From Isoperla grammatica (taxonomy: Eukaryota > Arthropoda > Insecta > Plecoptera > Perlodidae): a stretch of DNA of 64,000 nt. The notes under the pieces were generated by a model, which did no database searches, had not been told where the DNA came from, and saw nothing but the letters and a program-made list of their open reading frames with translations. Shown here one piece after another: positions 1 through 11,754 of the stretch (position 1 is the stretch's first letter; each line of letters begins with the position of its first letter). The translations under genes were made by a program, and so were the position numbers. The stretch covers positions 35,598,608-35,662,607 of the forward strand of contig OX246739.1 of assembly GCA_945910005.1 (NCBI GenBank). The letters run 5' to 3'.

Positions 1-63
1 CCTTGGGCGCTGCAAACAAAAACATCCACCACTTAGACTCACTGGCAAAGCAAGTAAGGGGCA

Positions 64-74
64 GGGGGGGGGGG
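64..74. repeat. Poly-G tract (11 G)
   Basis: This is a simple mononucleotide run, one of nine poly-G or poly-C tracts of 11 or more bases in the window. Confidence 0.9.
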
Positions 75-115
75 AGGGACGCCCCGTCCTCCTCAGTCTT
101 ATGACTACCCCTTGG

Positions 116-270
116 GCCTGATATTACGATCTCGGGATAATATAAGGTTCTCGTTAAGTTATTCTAGGGATAAGCAAATCTCACAGCTTCTGATTGGTGG
201 ATGCCATGGCAAAAACAAGTTATCCAACCTCCCTAGGATAAATAGGCACACCGAGATAGTACAATCGGGG
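116..270. mobile_element. Foldback MITE, family F3, copy 1
   Basis: Imperfect inverted repeats bound this stretch: a left arm with GATATTACGATCTCGG and a right arm whose reverse complement contains GATTGTACTATCTCGG. The core ACAGCTTCTGATTGGTGG is followed by CATGGCAAAAACAAGTTA. The same core with different arm sequences recurs at 53799-53937 and 55555-55702, defining a small non-autonomous family. No target duplication is evident. Confidence 0.5.
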
Positions 271-833
271 ATTAGTCTGAATTCCTCCATCCATGAGGCA
301 CGACAAGTTTCACGGGTTTATCGTGTCGTGTATGTATTTTACAAACAACTGCGTTGTAAACCCCTTACAATCAAAAAAATTAATACGAATAAACAAATAC
401 ACTAAAAAAAACTTTTCAATAAACCCCTAAATGAAGGTTGTACAACTATAAATGTTGGCAAATAGTCTAGCGTAAATTCTACGTTGATATATCTCCTAAA
501 GAGATACTGTGTATACAACCCTTTTATGGCGAAAAACAACATCTTCCAAAGCAGTAATGCAAAGAAAAGCCATGAAGTGAACCGTGTTTTATAGGTAAGG
601 TAAAGCAACAGAAGCCGAAGCGTGTAAAGTAGAACCACGTTTGTTCTCCAGAATGAAGTCTTGGCTCTTTTGGGCTAGGGCGGAGAAATTTTCCATTAGC
701 ACAAATCATTCACCTACTAGCCTATCCTAGATACGGTAGGGGGTTTGATGACAAGTAGTAAAATACGTCGGACATTCTGTCTTGCTTGGATTTACATAGT
801 ACAGTACGTATGACGGCATGTTACTTGGGTAAA

Positions 834-960
834 GTTGTTCCACAACAATCTTTGCCAGCCATTGGCCAACCAGTTGTCAGTATTTGAAAAAGCCACCCCC
901 TGATTGGCTCCGACTCGCTCATCTATGACGTCATCATCCACAAGGTTGCTGTGGAGCCAC
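834..960 (+). mobile_element. MITE, family F2, copy 1 (TAA-type target)
   Basis: The ends are inverted: GTTGTTCCACAACAA at the left and TTGCTGTGGAGCCAC at the right. They are flanked by TAAA on both sides (830-833 and 961-964), which fits a 3-bp TAA target as used by PIF/Harbinger elements. Inside are GTCAGTATTTGAAAAAGCC, CTGATTGGCTCCG and TATGACGTCATC. Related copies are at 37708-37859 and 47149-47290. The superfamily is inferred from the target site only. Confidence 0.6.
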
Positions 961-997
961 TAAACGACACAACACAGTTACGGGTGCCCATCTAGAC

Positions 998-1767
998 CAG
1001 GGGTGCCCAACATACGGCCCGCGGGCCGCATGCGGCCCGCCAAGCCATTTCAACTGGCCCACACCTCCCATTTACATTCTAGTCTCACGACTAAACCCAC
1101 GAAAAAAAATCAGTTTTATCTGAAAGCACATCGTTTTGAAATTTATTCGGTGGATACTGGATGTGTATAACTATATTTTAGACTTCGCAGCGAACATTTA
1201 TCAGAATTCTTTTGTATATACTTCTAGTTTTGTTCTCGGTCAAGCCTAGTTTCTTAGAAGCCGAGGAAGGGGTGGTATTATTGTTTTCTGTGGCGACGTC
1301 CGATTTACTAATTGGCGAGGACTGTGGCACAGACAACAAATGCTACTGGTTTACCAAATGTCCCCGCAAATATGTTTCACCCTTTAAGTTGTGATCTAGC
1401 AAAGGTATCATGACTCGAAGTACAAAAACGAGTGTGATAAATACATAAATAAAGGATTAATTCGAATTGATAAGGTAAATAAACGTATGAAAAATCTTGT
1501 ATCGCAGCACAGTATGTTTAAAAAGAAGGTAAATGATTTTCAAGCGTCTGTCCGCGCTAGTTTTCGTGTTACACACAATTACTAGCAGTGGGGGAAGACC
1601 ATTTTCTGACGGGGAATTTGATATAGATATAGAATAACATATAAACTATACTAACATATATACTATAGCATATATACTATAATATACTATATATACGTGT
1701 ATGTGGCCCGCCAACATTGAATAATTATGCCATGTGGCCCACTTCTAAATTAAGTTGGGCACCTCTG
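998..1767. mobile_element. Degenerate hAT transposon with 8-bp target duplication
   Basis: The left end reads CAGGGGTGCCCAAC and the right end is its imperfect reverse complement GTTGGGCACCTCTG, the classic hAT terminal repeat. Both ends are flanked by a perfect 8-bp direct repeat, ATCTAGAC (990-997 and 1768-1775), the target-site length expected for hAT. Subterminal GGCCCGC motifs recur at about 1015-1040 and 1703-1740, as in Charlie-type elements. A transposase remnant lies inside in the plus orientation, followed by a TATA-rich microsatellite-like stretch at about 1620-1700. At 770 bp the element is far shorter than an autonomous hAT, so it is internally deleted and dead. Confidence 0.88.
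1470..1629 (+). pseudogene. hAT transposase fragment (ZBED/Charlie-like), disrupted
   Basis: Plus-strand translation from about 1471 gives KVNKRMKNLVSQHSMF, then KKKVNDFQASVRASFRVTHN, then a stop. After a frame change it continues as GRPFSDGEFD. The order (F)QASxRASxxVxxxxA then GKPFxDGE is characteristic of hAT/Charlie transposases and of domesticated ZBED and GTF2IRD2-like proteins derived from them. At least one stop codon (near 1579) and one frameshift are present, and the rest of the transposase is absent. It lies within the hAT element between its terminal repeats. It is not a functional gene. Confidence 0.75.
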
Positions 1768-2258
1768 ATCTAGACGGTCAAAGGCAGGTCAAAGGTGTCA
1801 TTTACTTGCAGAATCTACAAAAGGGTTTCAGTCAGGGGGTTTTCTAAACAATTTTCCGAATCAAGATACACGCCAATAAAATGCAAACTCAAAGGAGGTT
1901 GTTGGTATTGTTAGAGACCATAAAATATGTCAAGCATGTCTTTCTTCTGCAAAGTATATGGTTACTCACTATCGATTGTAGTACAGCCAGCTCCAAACCA
2001 TTCTATGATACACACACAATATTAACTCGAGCGATTCTCAAAATCGATATTTTATGATATTTGTTGTATTTTTTCGACTATGCGGAGATTACTGTTTGGC
2101 AGCTTTGGATCCCCCCTTCTTGCTGATCGGAGAATCTATAACGTGATACCAACGTTAACAACCTTGTAGAAAGAGAGCAAAATAAATTGGCGCAATGCTT
2201 CTTGATTCGGAAAACTAGTTTTTAGGGCGCGACAGCGGCCTTATAAGTTTGCACCAGA

Positions 2259-2282
2259 TTTATGTATGTATGTATGTATGTA
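2259..2282. repeat. TGTA microsatellite
   Basis: Tandem TGTA units lie near the start of copy 1 of the 4.5-kb repeat. The same locus in copy 2 (about 20955-20988) has additional units, so it has changed length since duplication. Confidence 0.85.
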
Positions 2283-2603
2283 TCCGTTCGCATTTCACGC
2301 GCGACAAGAAAGATGTATTTATTTGAAGTAGAAGATATTAACGAATATAAATGAAACTTGTCAATAATGATCTCAGTAGAATGACGTATGTGTTTTGTAA
2401 ATCTCAATATTTTGAGCCGGGCGTAAGTACCACTAAGTGCAAGTTTTGTAAGACAACAAAATTTGTTACTTTGCACATCGCTACGGTTTTTTAAAAAATG
2501 TCTGCTATCAATTTTGCGTTATCATTATGAAACTCAAACTTGACCTGTAGTAATCCTTTGACTTTAGAATGGCGTAACATTTACATTTCTGACATTTGTA
2601 TTT

Positions 2604-2790
2604 GAGACGCTACGTGTTACAGAAAATTCATTCAATTTTAAATTGTGTTTTTGGTTTTACACTTTATGGCCAATCTGAAGTAATGTTTATGCATTGTTAC
2701 GAAAAATACGCATTCATGTTGTAAATCCAGTCGTATGTGATAGAAAAAAACAAAATAATACATAAAATATTATCCAGGGGTGACTAAACA
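2604..2790 (+). repeat. 190-bp internal direct repeat (left), in copy 1
   Basis: The block from GACGCTACGTGTTACAG to CAGGGGTGACTAAAC is repeated at about 5307-5493 with roughly 90 percent visual identity, and equally within copy 2 of the host repeat. The terminal CAGGGGTGACTAAAC and a nearby GGCCCGC recall hAT ends, but no inverted partner was found. Confidence 0.75.
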
Positions 2791-3326
2791 GGTCAAGTTT
2801 TGGCCCGCATTTTGGGCTCGGCAAGATAAATGAATTTATTTCTGGTTGAAGATTGCAACCCATATTACTGATTTTTTGCATGGCATTTGTCACTAAAGGA
2901 ATGTAATAGTATGTAAATTAGCAATGCTATTGGTTGAAGGATAGATGAATAATTCTAGTTTGAACGATCCTCAGCTCAGCCTCGCGCTATAAAGAACGAT
3001 AAGTGGAATGCTCGTGTTTACGTGTGCGTGGACAAAATGTGGAATGACTGTTGTAGTACACTTACGCAAATGAGTCTTCCATTGTTAGATGCCCAATTAC
3101 TATTATGGCAATGCAAAAACCGAGGATTTGTCCGGTGATACAAAAACAATGTCTGGCCCAGACCGTATGTCGCCATGCTTCAAAAGCCGGATTATATGTT
3201 AGTTACTCAACGATGCTACCCTTGCAAAATGCATATGGCTGTTATTGAAAAAAAAACGTGAAAGTTGTAATACGGAAAACAATAAAACATGATATTAATA
3301 TTACACAGATATGTATTTATTTGGTG

Positions 3327-3354
3327 TAGGCCTACACTGTAAAGTGTAGGCCTA
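3327..3354. other. Perfect hairpin with TAGGCCTA palindromes
   Basis: A 12-bp stem TAGGCCTACACT pairs with AGTGTAGGCCTA across a GTAA loop. The same hairpin is kept in copy 2 of the 4.5-kb repeat at 22028-22055. Confidence 0.8.
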
Positions 3355-5306
3355 TATTACATACTAAGATTTTATGAAGTGTGTACAGTGTATCATTTTT
3401 TCTTTCTAATATTTGCGGGATGTACCCGATAGCGCAATTAGCAAGAGATTTGTATGTACGGCCGGAGTTAGAGCAGTTGCAACTTTGTGGTATACTTTCG
3501 TATGATACGACAGCGATTATCAAATTGGTTGTATTACGTTGAATATATTTATTCGTATGTATCACTGATTAATATTCGCAAGAAACCATGCACATACCTC
3601 TCGTAACCAGAACATCAAACGACTTGATGATAGTAGAACCTTCATTAACAATATCGGTCTCTACAGCCAAAGCTCTTGCCATTCGACACGGAACAATAAC
3701 AAAACATTTATTAAAAACAAAAATTGAAACTGAAGCAATTAACACTTAATGTATGTTTTAAAAAGCTAATAAGAAAGTGATGCCTAAAAATAGAAATAGA
3801 TAAACGTAAAATGCATAAAAAATATCTTCGGTGAAGCTTGCACTCGGCTTGAATAATTTTCGGGACGTCTCGAAAAACCAGGTTCTTCTTCACCTATCAA
3901 CTATCATAAGACCTATTACTCCGATATCTGTAAGATTGTAATAGGTCGTATAATAGGAAATAGTCGAGTTATAGGTATGCTTCTTTATACGGTCCACTTT
4001 CTTAGCTTGTCCCATGTGATCCTCAAACCGGACAGTTGGATATAAGATAAACCCTTCCGACTTCCCCCTGTATGTATTTAATTAATTGAAGTTAATTGAT
4101 ATGTTGTGTGACGAAACGTCAGTAAACTGTGGCTTCACTGTAAAAGCACGCTGCCAGCTTATTGGTTAATGGCATCATGTTTAGTAATAAGTGAATTATG
4201 AGGGTCTGTTTCACATCGGGGTCTGTTTCACAGAGGCGGAGAGGGAGGGGGAATCTTACCATGTGTTTATACAAAAAACGGAACATGCACCTAAATTATC
4301 GTATAGCTCGCAGTTTTGACTGTGCGGCCGTGATAGAATTCATTTTGCCTATCTGGACACTGTTCGTCACTATGTTCTAATGCCACAACAGTATGTAGAA
4401 ACATTATCAGATTATAAATTTCAGCCCTTACATGACATGCATAAAGAAATTAATAATTCATATAGTAGAAATAGCATTCATTCTCCTTTTTGCAAGTCCA
4501 ATTAACAGGTAAAAAATCATAATCCTAATGATGTCGTTATTGTTTTATGGGAGTTGTGTCTCAGGATTCTAATTATTTTATTTTTAGTATTATTGGTTCA
4601 CCAATAATAATTATTATTTTCATAATTTTGGTATGTAGTACGTGTCTTGCCCAAAAGTCAAAGTATCAAAGCATTACGTTTTACTGAATTCAAATTGTTT
4701 TATCGCACTTAGAACAATATCTACGAGATCTGTTATATTTATTGTTTCATGAAGTTTATGATCATTGTGCAATATGATATATATTGTATGATTAATTTTG
4801 ATGCACTCGTTAGGCCTACCGATTTCTATGTTTCCTGGTATATCGTTTACGGATTATTGCCATGTCCTAATTTCCCCCATTTGTGTGGAATTCCTTGTGC
4901 TGTGAAAACAGATGCCTTGTGGTCCGCGTAATGGTTTGGTCATGCTATAATCGGTGGGGCTGACTGTAAGGATCAAATTTCATCTGGAAAGTGTCACATA
5001 ATTTGTGCCTGGCCGTGGCCGTTATGGTTTCCGATATTTATGTGGCGTGAGGGGGGTTGTTTCTTAAAATCAGTATGAGAACAAAATCCGTCCACATATG
5101 CAGTAGTCTTCACAGCGAGTGCATGGGTGCGTGTTGACTTGTCCATGTGATTTGTATAATCGACGATCTATGAGTGTGCTATCAACATTAATGAAGGGAT
5201 TATTGGATATTGCGTTTAAGGTGTTCACTTCACCCTTGTGTGTGTTATATTTATTTGTCTTTGTTTGTGCACGTTGTATGAACACATGTGTAGGCCGTAG
5301 TACTTG

Positions 5307-5493
5307 TGCGACGCTACGTGTTACAGAAAATTCATACAATTTTAGAGTGTGTTTTTGGTTTTACACTTTATGGCCAATCTGAAGTAATGTTTATGCATTG
5401 TTACGAAAAATACACATTCATATTGTAAATCCAGTCGTGTGTGATAGAAAAAACTAAATAATACGTACAATTATTATTCAGGGGTGACTAAAC
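5307..5493 (+). repeat. 190-bp internal direct repeat (right), in copy 1
   Basis: This is the partner of 2604-2790, about 2.7 kb downstream in the same orientation. It is followed by a T-run and ATCGCGATAGCGGTCG, which resembles the GGGCGCGACAGCGGCC start of the whole 4.5-kb unit. The unit therefore looks modular. Confidence 0.7.
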
Positions 5494-6740
5494 GGGGTTT
5501 AAAAAAAATTGTTTGTTTTTTTTTTATCGCGATAGCGGTCGAACGAAAAGTCCGATCAATTTGAAATTTGGACCATCTATAAGCCTCGATGTGGATTTAA
5601 CGTCATTAGTTTTGTGGACAAATCTGTTGAAAAGTTACAAAGTTACAATTTAATTATTACAAAGTTATTCCCAAACACAATGGCGGCAAAATGTGAGATA
5701 GCCATTTTTTAAATTTCTAGCCGGTCACGAATATACAAATTTCAACGCGATCCGATGAGAATTGTAGGTACAAATTACAATTTTGTATTGCTGAATTGTA
5801 GTGAAGTAACTATGACAACGAAACATCCAAGCTATAATTTATATGGACAATCGATCTTTTATTGAACAATGGCAGGAAGTGTAATAACTATAACAGTAAA
5901 AACTCAAACCTTTCCACATTTTTGTCACTTTCATTGAACAATGACGATGGCTTTGAGAACTTTTCGCCAGAAAGTTCGTGGACATATGGACGCGCTCGTT
6001 TATCAACGCGTCAAACAGAGCGTTTTCCTAGTGTGAGTAGTCCATAAGTGCAGTATGTAGTTGAGACAGGGACTTACAAAGCCTGTCTGGAGGACTGGAG
6101 TTATAAGTAGTTCGGTAAATGAAATGGTGTACAATTCAATTTTATCCTTACATTTTGTCAATATGCGTAAACATTTATAATGATTATCTTATCACACTTT
6201 TTAGTTTTTATTATTGGTTAAATGGCAATTTAAAATCATAGCAGAAGATCGTTTTAATATTTTAAAATATGATTCATTTTTAAGAAATGATGGGTCCTAT
6301 TTACGTTTGGGGAAAATGAGCTTCTATTGTTATATACGTTCCAATTCCATTATATATATTTTTTTTAAATTGATCGCGCCCTACAGTAAATGGCATAAGT
6401 CCATTTACAGATAAAATCATAATCCTAATGTTGTCGATATAGTGTTGTAAGAGTTGTGTATCACGATTTTAATTAATGTAATCGAATCATCGTATCAGCA
6501 GATTATTTTTAATCTCGTGGATGTTCTTTTAGAGCTAATATTACATCACCCTGGTATCTCGGAGGGCGAAATGTGTTTCTTTCAACTATTAATTTTTTAA
6601 AATATTTATTTACTTCACGTCGTTTTATAAACTATAACAAGTGACACTGTCAGTATTTGATTAGTTTGTAACATATGCCCCGGAAATGACTGGCGAGGGA
6701 ACCCCGGGCCGCGGACCAAGGTCGCGCCAGCGACCTTGTT

Positions 6741-9700
6741 TTGTATGGGCGTCAGTTACTTATGAAACATTCTTACTAAGTACGATTTTCAATTACTGTG
6801 ATGCAATAAATTGATTCTATTGACTACTGTAAACTATAATTGTAAGATTCTATGTACTATGTTGGTCTATACAAAATGTCGTAGACTATAAATGGGCCGG
6901 GATCGAGTTCTGAATATCGCTTGTAGGGTATATAGCGGTCGGCTGGCTTCCTTGCAACTGAAATAAAGTAAAAAGGATGGCGGCCTTTAATCAATGGTGG
7001 TTAGTTAGCCGTCGGTCGGTTGGTGGCAACCGGCATTATACTAATATAAGTTAATTAAGTGTACTGTGCCCCCCCCTCCCCCATGCACTAACACGCATTG
7101 ACCTTCGGTGGCCAAAGAGGGTGTTGCACATTTTCCTCTCCCATAGTTTCCCACACTCTCACGCCAAGACATGTATAAGGAATATACAACACAACGTTGT
7201 TGTTGGGTCGAGACGAATACATGGTGTAATCATAGAGATATATACTACTTATCTCTATTGTGTAATTAAGATTTGTATTGCCCTGGTTCACGTTATAATA
7301 TTTTATTGATTTATCAACTTTTGGCTTGGGTATATGCCCAGGTTTAGTCTTCTGTAGCCTATATTATTTTGAAGCTATAAGTTATAATATAGTTCATATT
7401 TCAGTCATTTCTAGATGATATTGTGGTTGGACACTTTCCGTGTTTGTGTTCGATCAACTATAAAGGTTCCATATGTCTAGATTTTAAGAGATGACGGAAC
7501 ACGTCTGACTTTCTCGTCTTATATTGCGAAATTTGATTTTTCCCAAATTGTAGTAAATATATATTTTCGATCCTCATATTCGTTTGAATTGGGTAATAAC
7601 TTTTTCAATTTTTAATTTTTAATTTTTAATTGTTTTCTTTTTTGTCTCTTGTCATTTACTTTTCTTTTCTTATTCCCGTTTATTTTCTTTCAAATTCTTC
7701 CTTTATTTTCTCGTTTTATTAATCTTTCTTTCAAGTTTGTATATTATAATTTTGTCTCCGTATTTTTGTGAATATAGTGATATTTTTTCTTAACTTCTTT
7801 ACAGACTTTGAGTAGACTTTTGCAGACTTTGAGTGTCTAAAGTAAATTTATTATTTCATTTTTTATTTCCTAATGTACATGTTATTATGTTACCATTTAT
7901 GTACGTTTCAATTTTAATCTCCTCTCTTTATAAAGTAGTTCAAAGTTTTTGTTTGTTGTTTGTGCTTTTATAATTGCAATTTTATTTTTGTATTTAATGT
8001 TTCTATTGTTGTTTCATTCTACATTGTAAATATGTACTTATTGCCTTCTTTCTAAATGAGTTATGGTACCAGAATAAAATAGACTCCAATTAAATGAATA
8101 AACACTCCCAATTCTTTAACTCGGGAATGTGGTTGTTTGATTACCGTCACCAATTATGCAGATTGAAAATGTTGGTGAGGTTTTCCCAGTAATCTTGCGA
8201 ATGCTAGGAATTAACCCAGAAGCAACCTTGCCAGTCCTTCATAACTGTGCATATACTCCAAGATACCTAACAGACTTGAAGAGCGATATATCGTACCCTG
8301 TAAAATGTATCCAGCTATACACAGTCTAAAAGCAAACGAATATATCCTGTTTAACAAACACCCTATGCGCGATTTCATTGCCGTCGCTTTCAGCGTAAAT
8401 ATAGTCCACAGCAGTCTTTAAACTTCTTAATGCGACTTTTATTTTAACTTTCACTTAAAACTTTGCCACAGGGATGTGTTTTTCTGCAAGAACGTGGTTG
8501 ATAACATCCATTTCGTTTAGAGAGTTACATCAATACGTCGGCGGCGTTACGAATTAGTACCGGCTAAGTACCCAGTACTTAGTTTGCCGGAGTGATTACG
8601 AACATTAAAATGAACCGCGTGCACCGGAAAATAATGAACGAAATAAAGGGGCCACCTCCTAAATATCGTTATCGCAGGAGCGACTGGCGTAATTGTGTCC
8701 AATTATCGGACCGTTCTGGCAGTTTGTAATCATCACTTGAGCACAACAGTTGAAATTTTAACGACAGCGCTACCAAATGGCCACGGCTGCAATTATTGAG
8801 ATGGAGACAATAAACAAATAAGAAGAGTGTTTTGCTGCAGCAGCAAACACAGATGATCGGCTGCGCTCAAGTCTAGTTCAGTTAATTGACACCAGAGTGA
8901 CGGTCGACGTGACGTCAAATTATAAACTTCCCCTAACGAGCAACTGAAGCTCCCATTAAAATAAATTGCGCCCTTAGCCAACACTTCTAGGTCAAACAGC
9001 TTTAAGCATTTACCGGCTTTGCGGATGTTTCATGATTTTTAAAACAACTGTTAAATTTAGAGTTTAAAAAAAAAATCCCCTTCATTGTCTTCATAACTCA
9101 TATACAATGTTCGCTCAGTAAAAAGCAAAGTTGTTTGTTGTTGCAAAGTGGTGTTTTTGGGTTATGTCACGTGCAGGGGATGAAAAAATCTTACTGTTAG
9201 CAATTGAGCTTACACATCCAGATACAAAGAATATAGGCAGATTTTAATATACAACTGAAACAGAAATTTTAATTATTAATAACACACATTTATATGTTAA
9301 AACCACACACACCTTAAAAATATTAAAACACATTTATATGTATATAACATTTGTACATTTGAAATTTGTTTTCCGCTCATCTGATCCAAAACGATCCTTT
9401 TTACGTTTTGTCAATTACGATTGATTATTTATAACTTAGAAGTTTTTTGTTCAACTTTTTCTCCTCCTTATATATTTTATTCAAGAGGCTATAAATAAAT
9501 AAACAAAAAAATTAATACATAAATTCACATTTAGAGTCTACCCACTCAGTATAGCCACTATGGTTTGTATTATTTCTAATGTTAAAATGTTAAGAGCTTT
9601 AAACTCGTGTGCTTTTATACACACTGTATATGTAATTTTGTATCGTTTATAACTTAAAGAAACAGTTCCTCTTTACTCATTATTTAAACAAAGATTGTAC

Positions 9701-10865
9701 AACAATTAATGGACATGTTAAGTCATTGATTTAAACCACTTTACCAACTTCCGGGTAGCCACCCTTAAACTTAGTCTGAACCCTATCTCGAGTTATTTGC
9801 GTAATGAGTACACGCACAGTAAATAACACGCGGCAATGGAGTTAAGTCTCCGTGTACAGAGCGAAGCCGCCCTCGCAGATATGATGGAGTTAGGGCTTAA
9901 AGTGACACGATTTCACGAACCATAAAATCGCCTCGGTCACTGAGTTGGGCCTCCAGGCGTTCAACACAAACTTTGGTAATTAACCAGGAGGGAAGACGCA
10001 GACGCCGAGGGGGGGAGACGAGGGAAGAGCATTCATCGAATACGGGGGTGGGGGACCCATTGTGTGTGCATCCTATGTGCAAGCTTCTTGGCGGCTAAAA
10101 TGTGGGATACTGATTGATATTCGGATTTTTGTGAGAGAAGTTATTATTTATAAAAAAGTGCTAAATGGTTTCTTCGGTGTAATTTTTGTAACCATTACAC
10201 TTTATATAAATATATGTGAAATATGATATTTATAATAAGCCACTATGGAGTTTATAATGTGACATGAGACAGAAAGTGTTTTTACTTTCCATCTTATCAT
10301 CAAGTATTTTTAAAATTTTCTTTGTTCCAAATTTATCAAAAGAAAACATTTTTCGGTGAAATCAATCTTTACGTTTTAATATTACTTTAAATTCAATTCA
10401 TATCTTGAGCAAGACGAGACTATACTTTGTCGAAAAACGTATAGATTGGTTTTACCGAGAAATGTTTACAATTCTGAAGGGTTTCACGGCCGATAGATTT
10501 ATTATTTGCCATTCTTGTGTTCAATATAATGAGTACATCTAATGAAAAAAGAAATAGAAAAACGAATTGAGTCAAGAATTTTGGATGTAATTCTGATGAA
10601 TCGTTAAATTATTACAAATAAAAACTCTTTTATTAATTATTTTTATTAGGTTTCATTTATTGTTCTTATTTCATTACATTGTTCACAGATTGAACCTAAG
10701 AGTGGCAAACAATAATTAATAATTATATATACTTTTATTATAATCCGGTGGGTTAACATATTATAACATAATACACAATTTTCAATCTCTCAATTATCCC
10801 TTATATAGGTAGGTACAAGATTAGTTAGTGTGAAATACGTAATTTAATTAACTACGAGATCTACA
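6741..10865. other. Unique AT-rich non-coding sequence
   Basis: No supported gene. It contains a C-rich run near 7069-7081, TTTTTAAT repeats near 7609-7632, and a short retroelement-like tail at 9500-9560. Short open frames here have no family signature. Confidence 0.6.
9500..9560 (-). repeat. Dispersed retroelement-like 3' tail (family F6)
   Basis: On the minus strand this reads ACTGAGTGGGTAGACTC, then TAAATGTGAATTTAT, and then becomes A/T-rich. The same block appears on the plus strand at 34735-34800, where it ends in TTTA repeats, and partly at 37012-37035. A shared end followed by a simple AT tail suggests a LINE- or SINE-type 3' end. Confidence 0.45.
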
Positions 10866-11225
10866 GTGGGTCCGTGGCTTAGTTCAGAACAAGAAAATCG
10901 GTCGATCTTTCGTCGAGCTTGGTATTTCACAAATGATGTAGGCCTACACCCCCGCTACACAAACATGAGACGAAATCCCCGAATTCATTACCAGAAGCCA
11001 TAACAGAAGTTCAACCATGCGCAAATTTCATGGAAACCCAACATCTAGTCAAATAATAGGCGTCCACACAACAAACAAACAAACGATTACATTTGATTAC
11101 TTTTTGACAGTTGGAACACAACAATTTCTAGGAAACTGGGGTCGCACTGGGGCTGTACAAACAACATATTATAAATGCAGTGACAAAAATACCCTGTGGC
11201 GTTCTCAGCTTTGCCACGGACCCAG
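10866..11225 (+). mobile_element. TIR element, family F1, copy 1
   Basis: The ends are TGGGTCCGTGGC at the left and its exact complement GCCACGGACCCA at the right. The body (about 360 bp) recurs at 35775-36138 on the opposite strand and at 41739-42090 on the same strand. Common internal blocks include CCCCGAATTCATTAC, AACCCAACATCTAGTC and CGTTCTCAGCTTTGCC. The 79-codon open frame at 11017 is disrupted or different in the other copies, so it is not treated as coding. This is a non-autonomous DNA transposon of uncertain superfamily; no clear target duplication was found. Confidence 0.75.
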
Positions 11226-11735
11226 TTTAAGTAGTCCTTCAAACGTTTTGCTCTGATCTTTTAACATCAACCACTAATTGTGCCTGCAAGGTACGAAGAC
11301 GCCTTCCAATGAACTTAACTTATTTGTATTATCATTCTGCGTGAGCCCCTTGAAAGGTATTATAGCGGTATTAGTATCACAGTGTGATGGGGGTGTTAGT
11401 GAACCACTAAGAGCTGTGATGTTGTGACAGGACGAATAGTGTGGCTAGGTGGTTGTCCCGACCAGTGTGAAGGTGGATGGTTGAATTGGAAATATTTCAT
11501 TGAGTGGGGAGATGTTAATTATTTTCTCACACACACAAATCAGGAACATATTACTTTTATTAACCTCTTAGTAGAAAACTAATATAAGTGTATTTTGAAT
11601 GTTCCGTGTACTATAAAAGAAGAACCCCCAGGAAACATCTGCATAAATGTATACATTATATAATGTTACCATGATAAATTAGTAGGTGAACACTGCTATT
11701 AACATAGGAACAATAAACATACTTCAAGTATATTT

Positions 11736-11754
11736 GGGGGGGGGGGGGGGGGGG
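11736..11754. repeat. Poly-G tract (19 G)
   Basis: An uninterrupted run of 19 G, followed by TTGGGG. Confidence 0.9.

Larger units (their letters stand above)
2219..6740 (+). repeat. 4.5-kb duplicated element, copy 1
   Basis: The segment matches 20912-25612 almost base for base in the same orientation. It starts TTTTTAGGGCGCGACAGCGG and ends GCGACCTTGTT; flanks on both sides differ from copy 2, so the boundaries are sharp. The last bases form a perfect hairpin (AAGGTCGC-gcca-GCGACCTT). Relative to copy 2 it lacks a 161-bp insertion (empty site near 6103) and has 15 extra GC-rich bases near 6702. No protein of recognisable family is encoded; short open frames are shared but uninformative. It may be a non-autonomous transposable element or a segmental duplication. 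No convincing target duplication was found. Confidence 0.85.

Noticed and set aside
1776..1800. Nuclear-receptor DR1 site AGGTCAAAGGTGT
   Set aside because: It matches 11 of 13 positions, but a single short site without a gene nearby is not enough to call.
2222..2476. 84-codon open frame, repeated at 20915-21181
   Set aside because: It is conserved only because the whole 4.5-kb unit is duplicated. Part of it is a TGTA microsatellite, and no domain is recognisable.
2604..5493. LTR retrotransposon with 190-bp LTRs
   Set aside because: The repeats lack TG...CA ends, a primer-binding site and a polypurine tract, and no gag or pol sequence lies between them.
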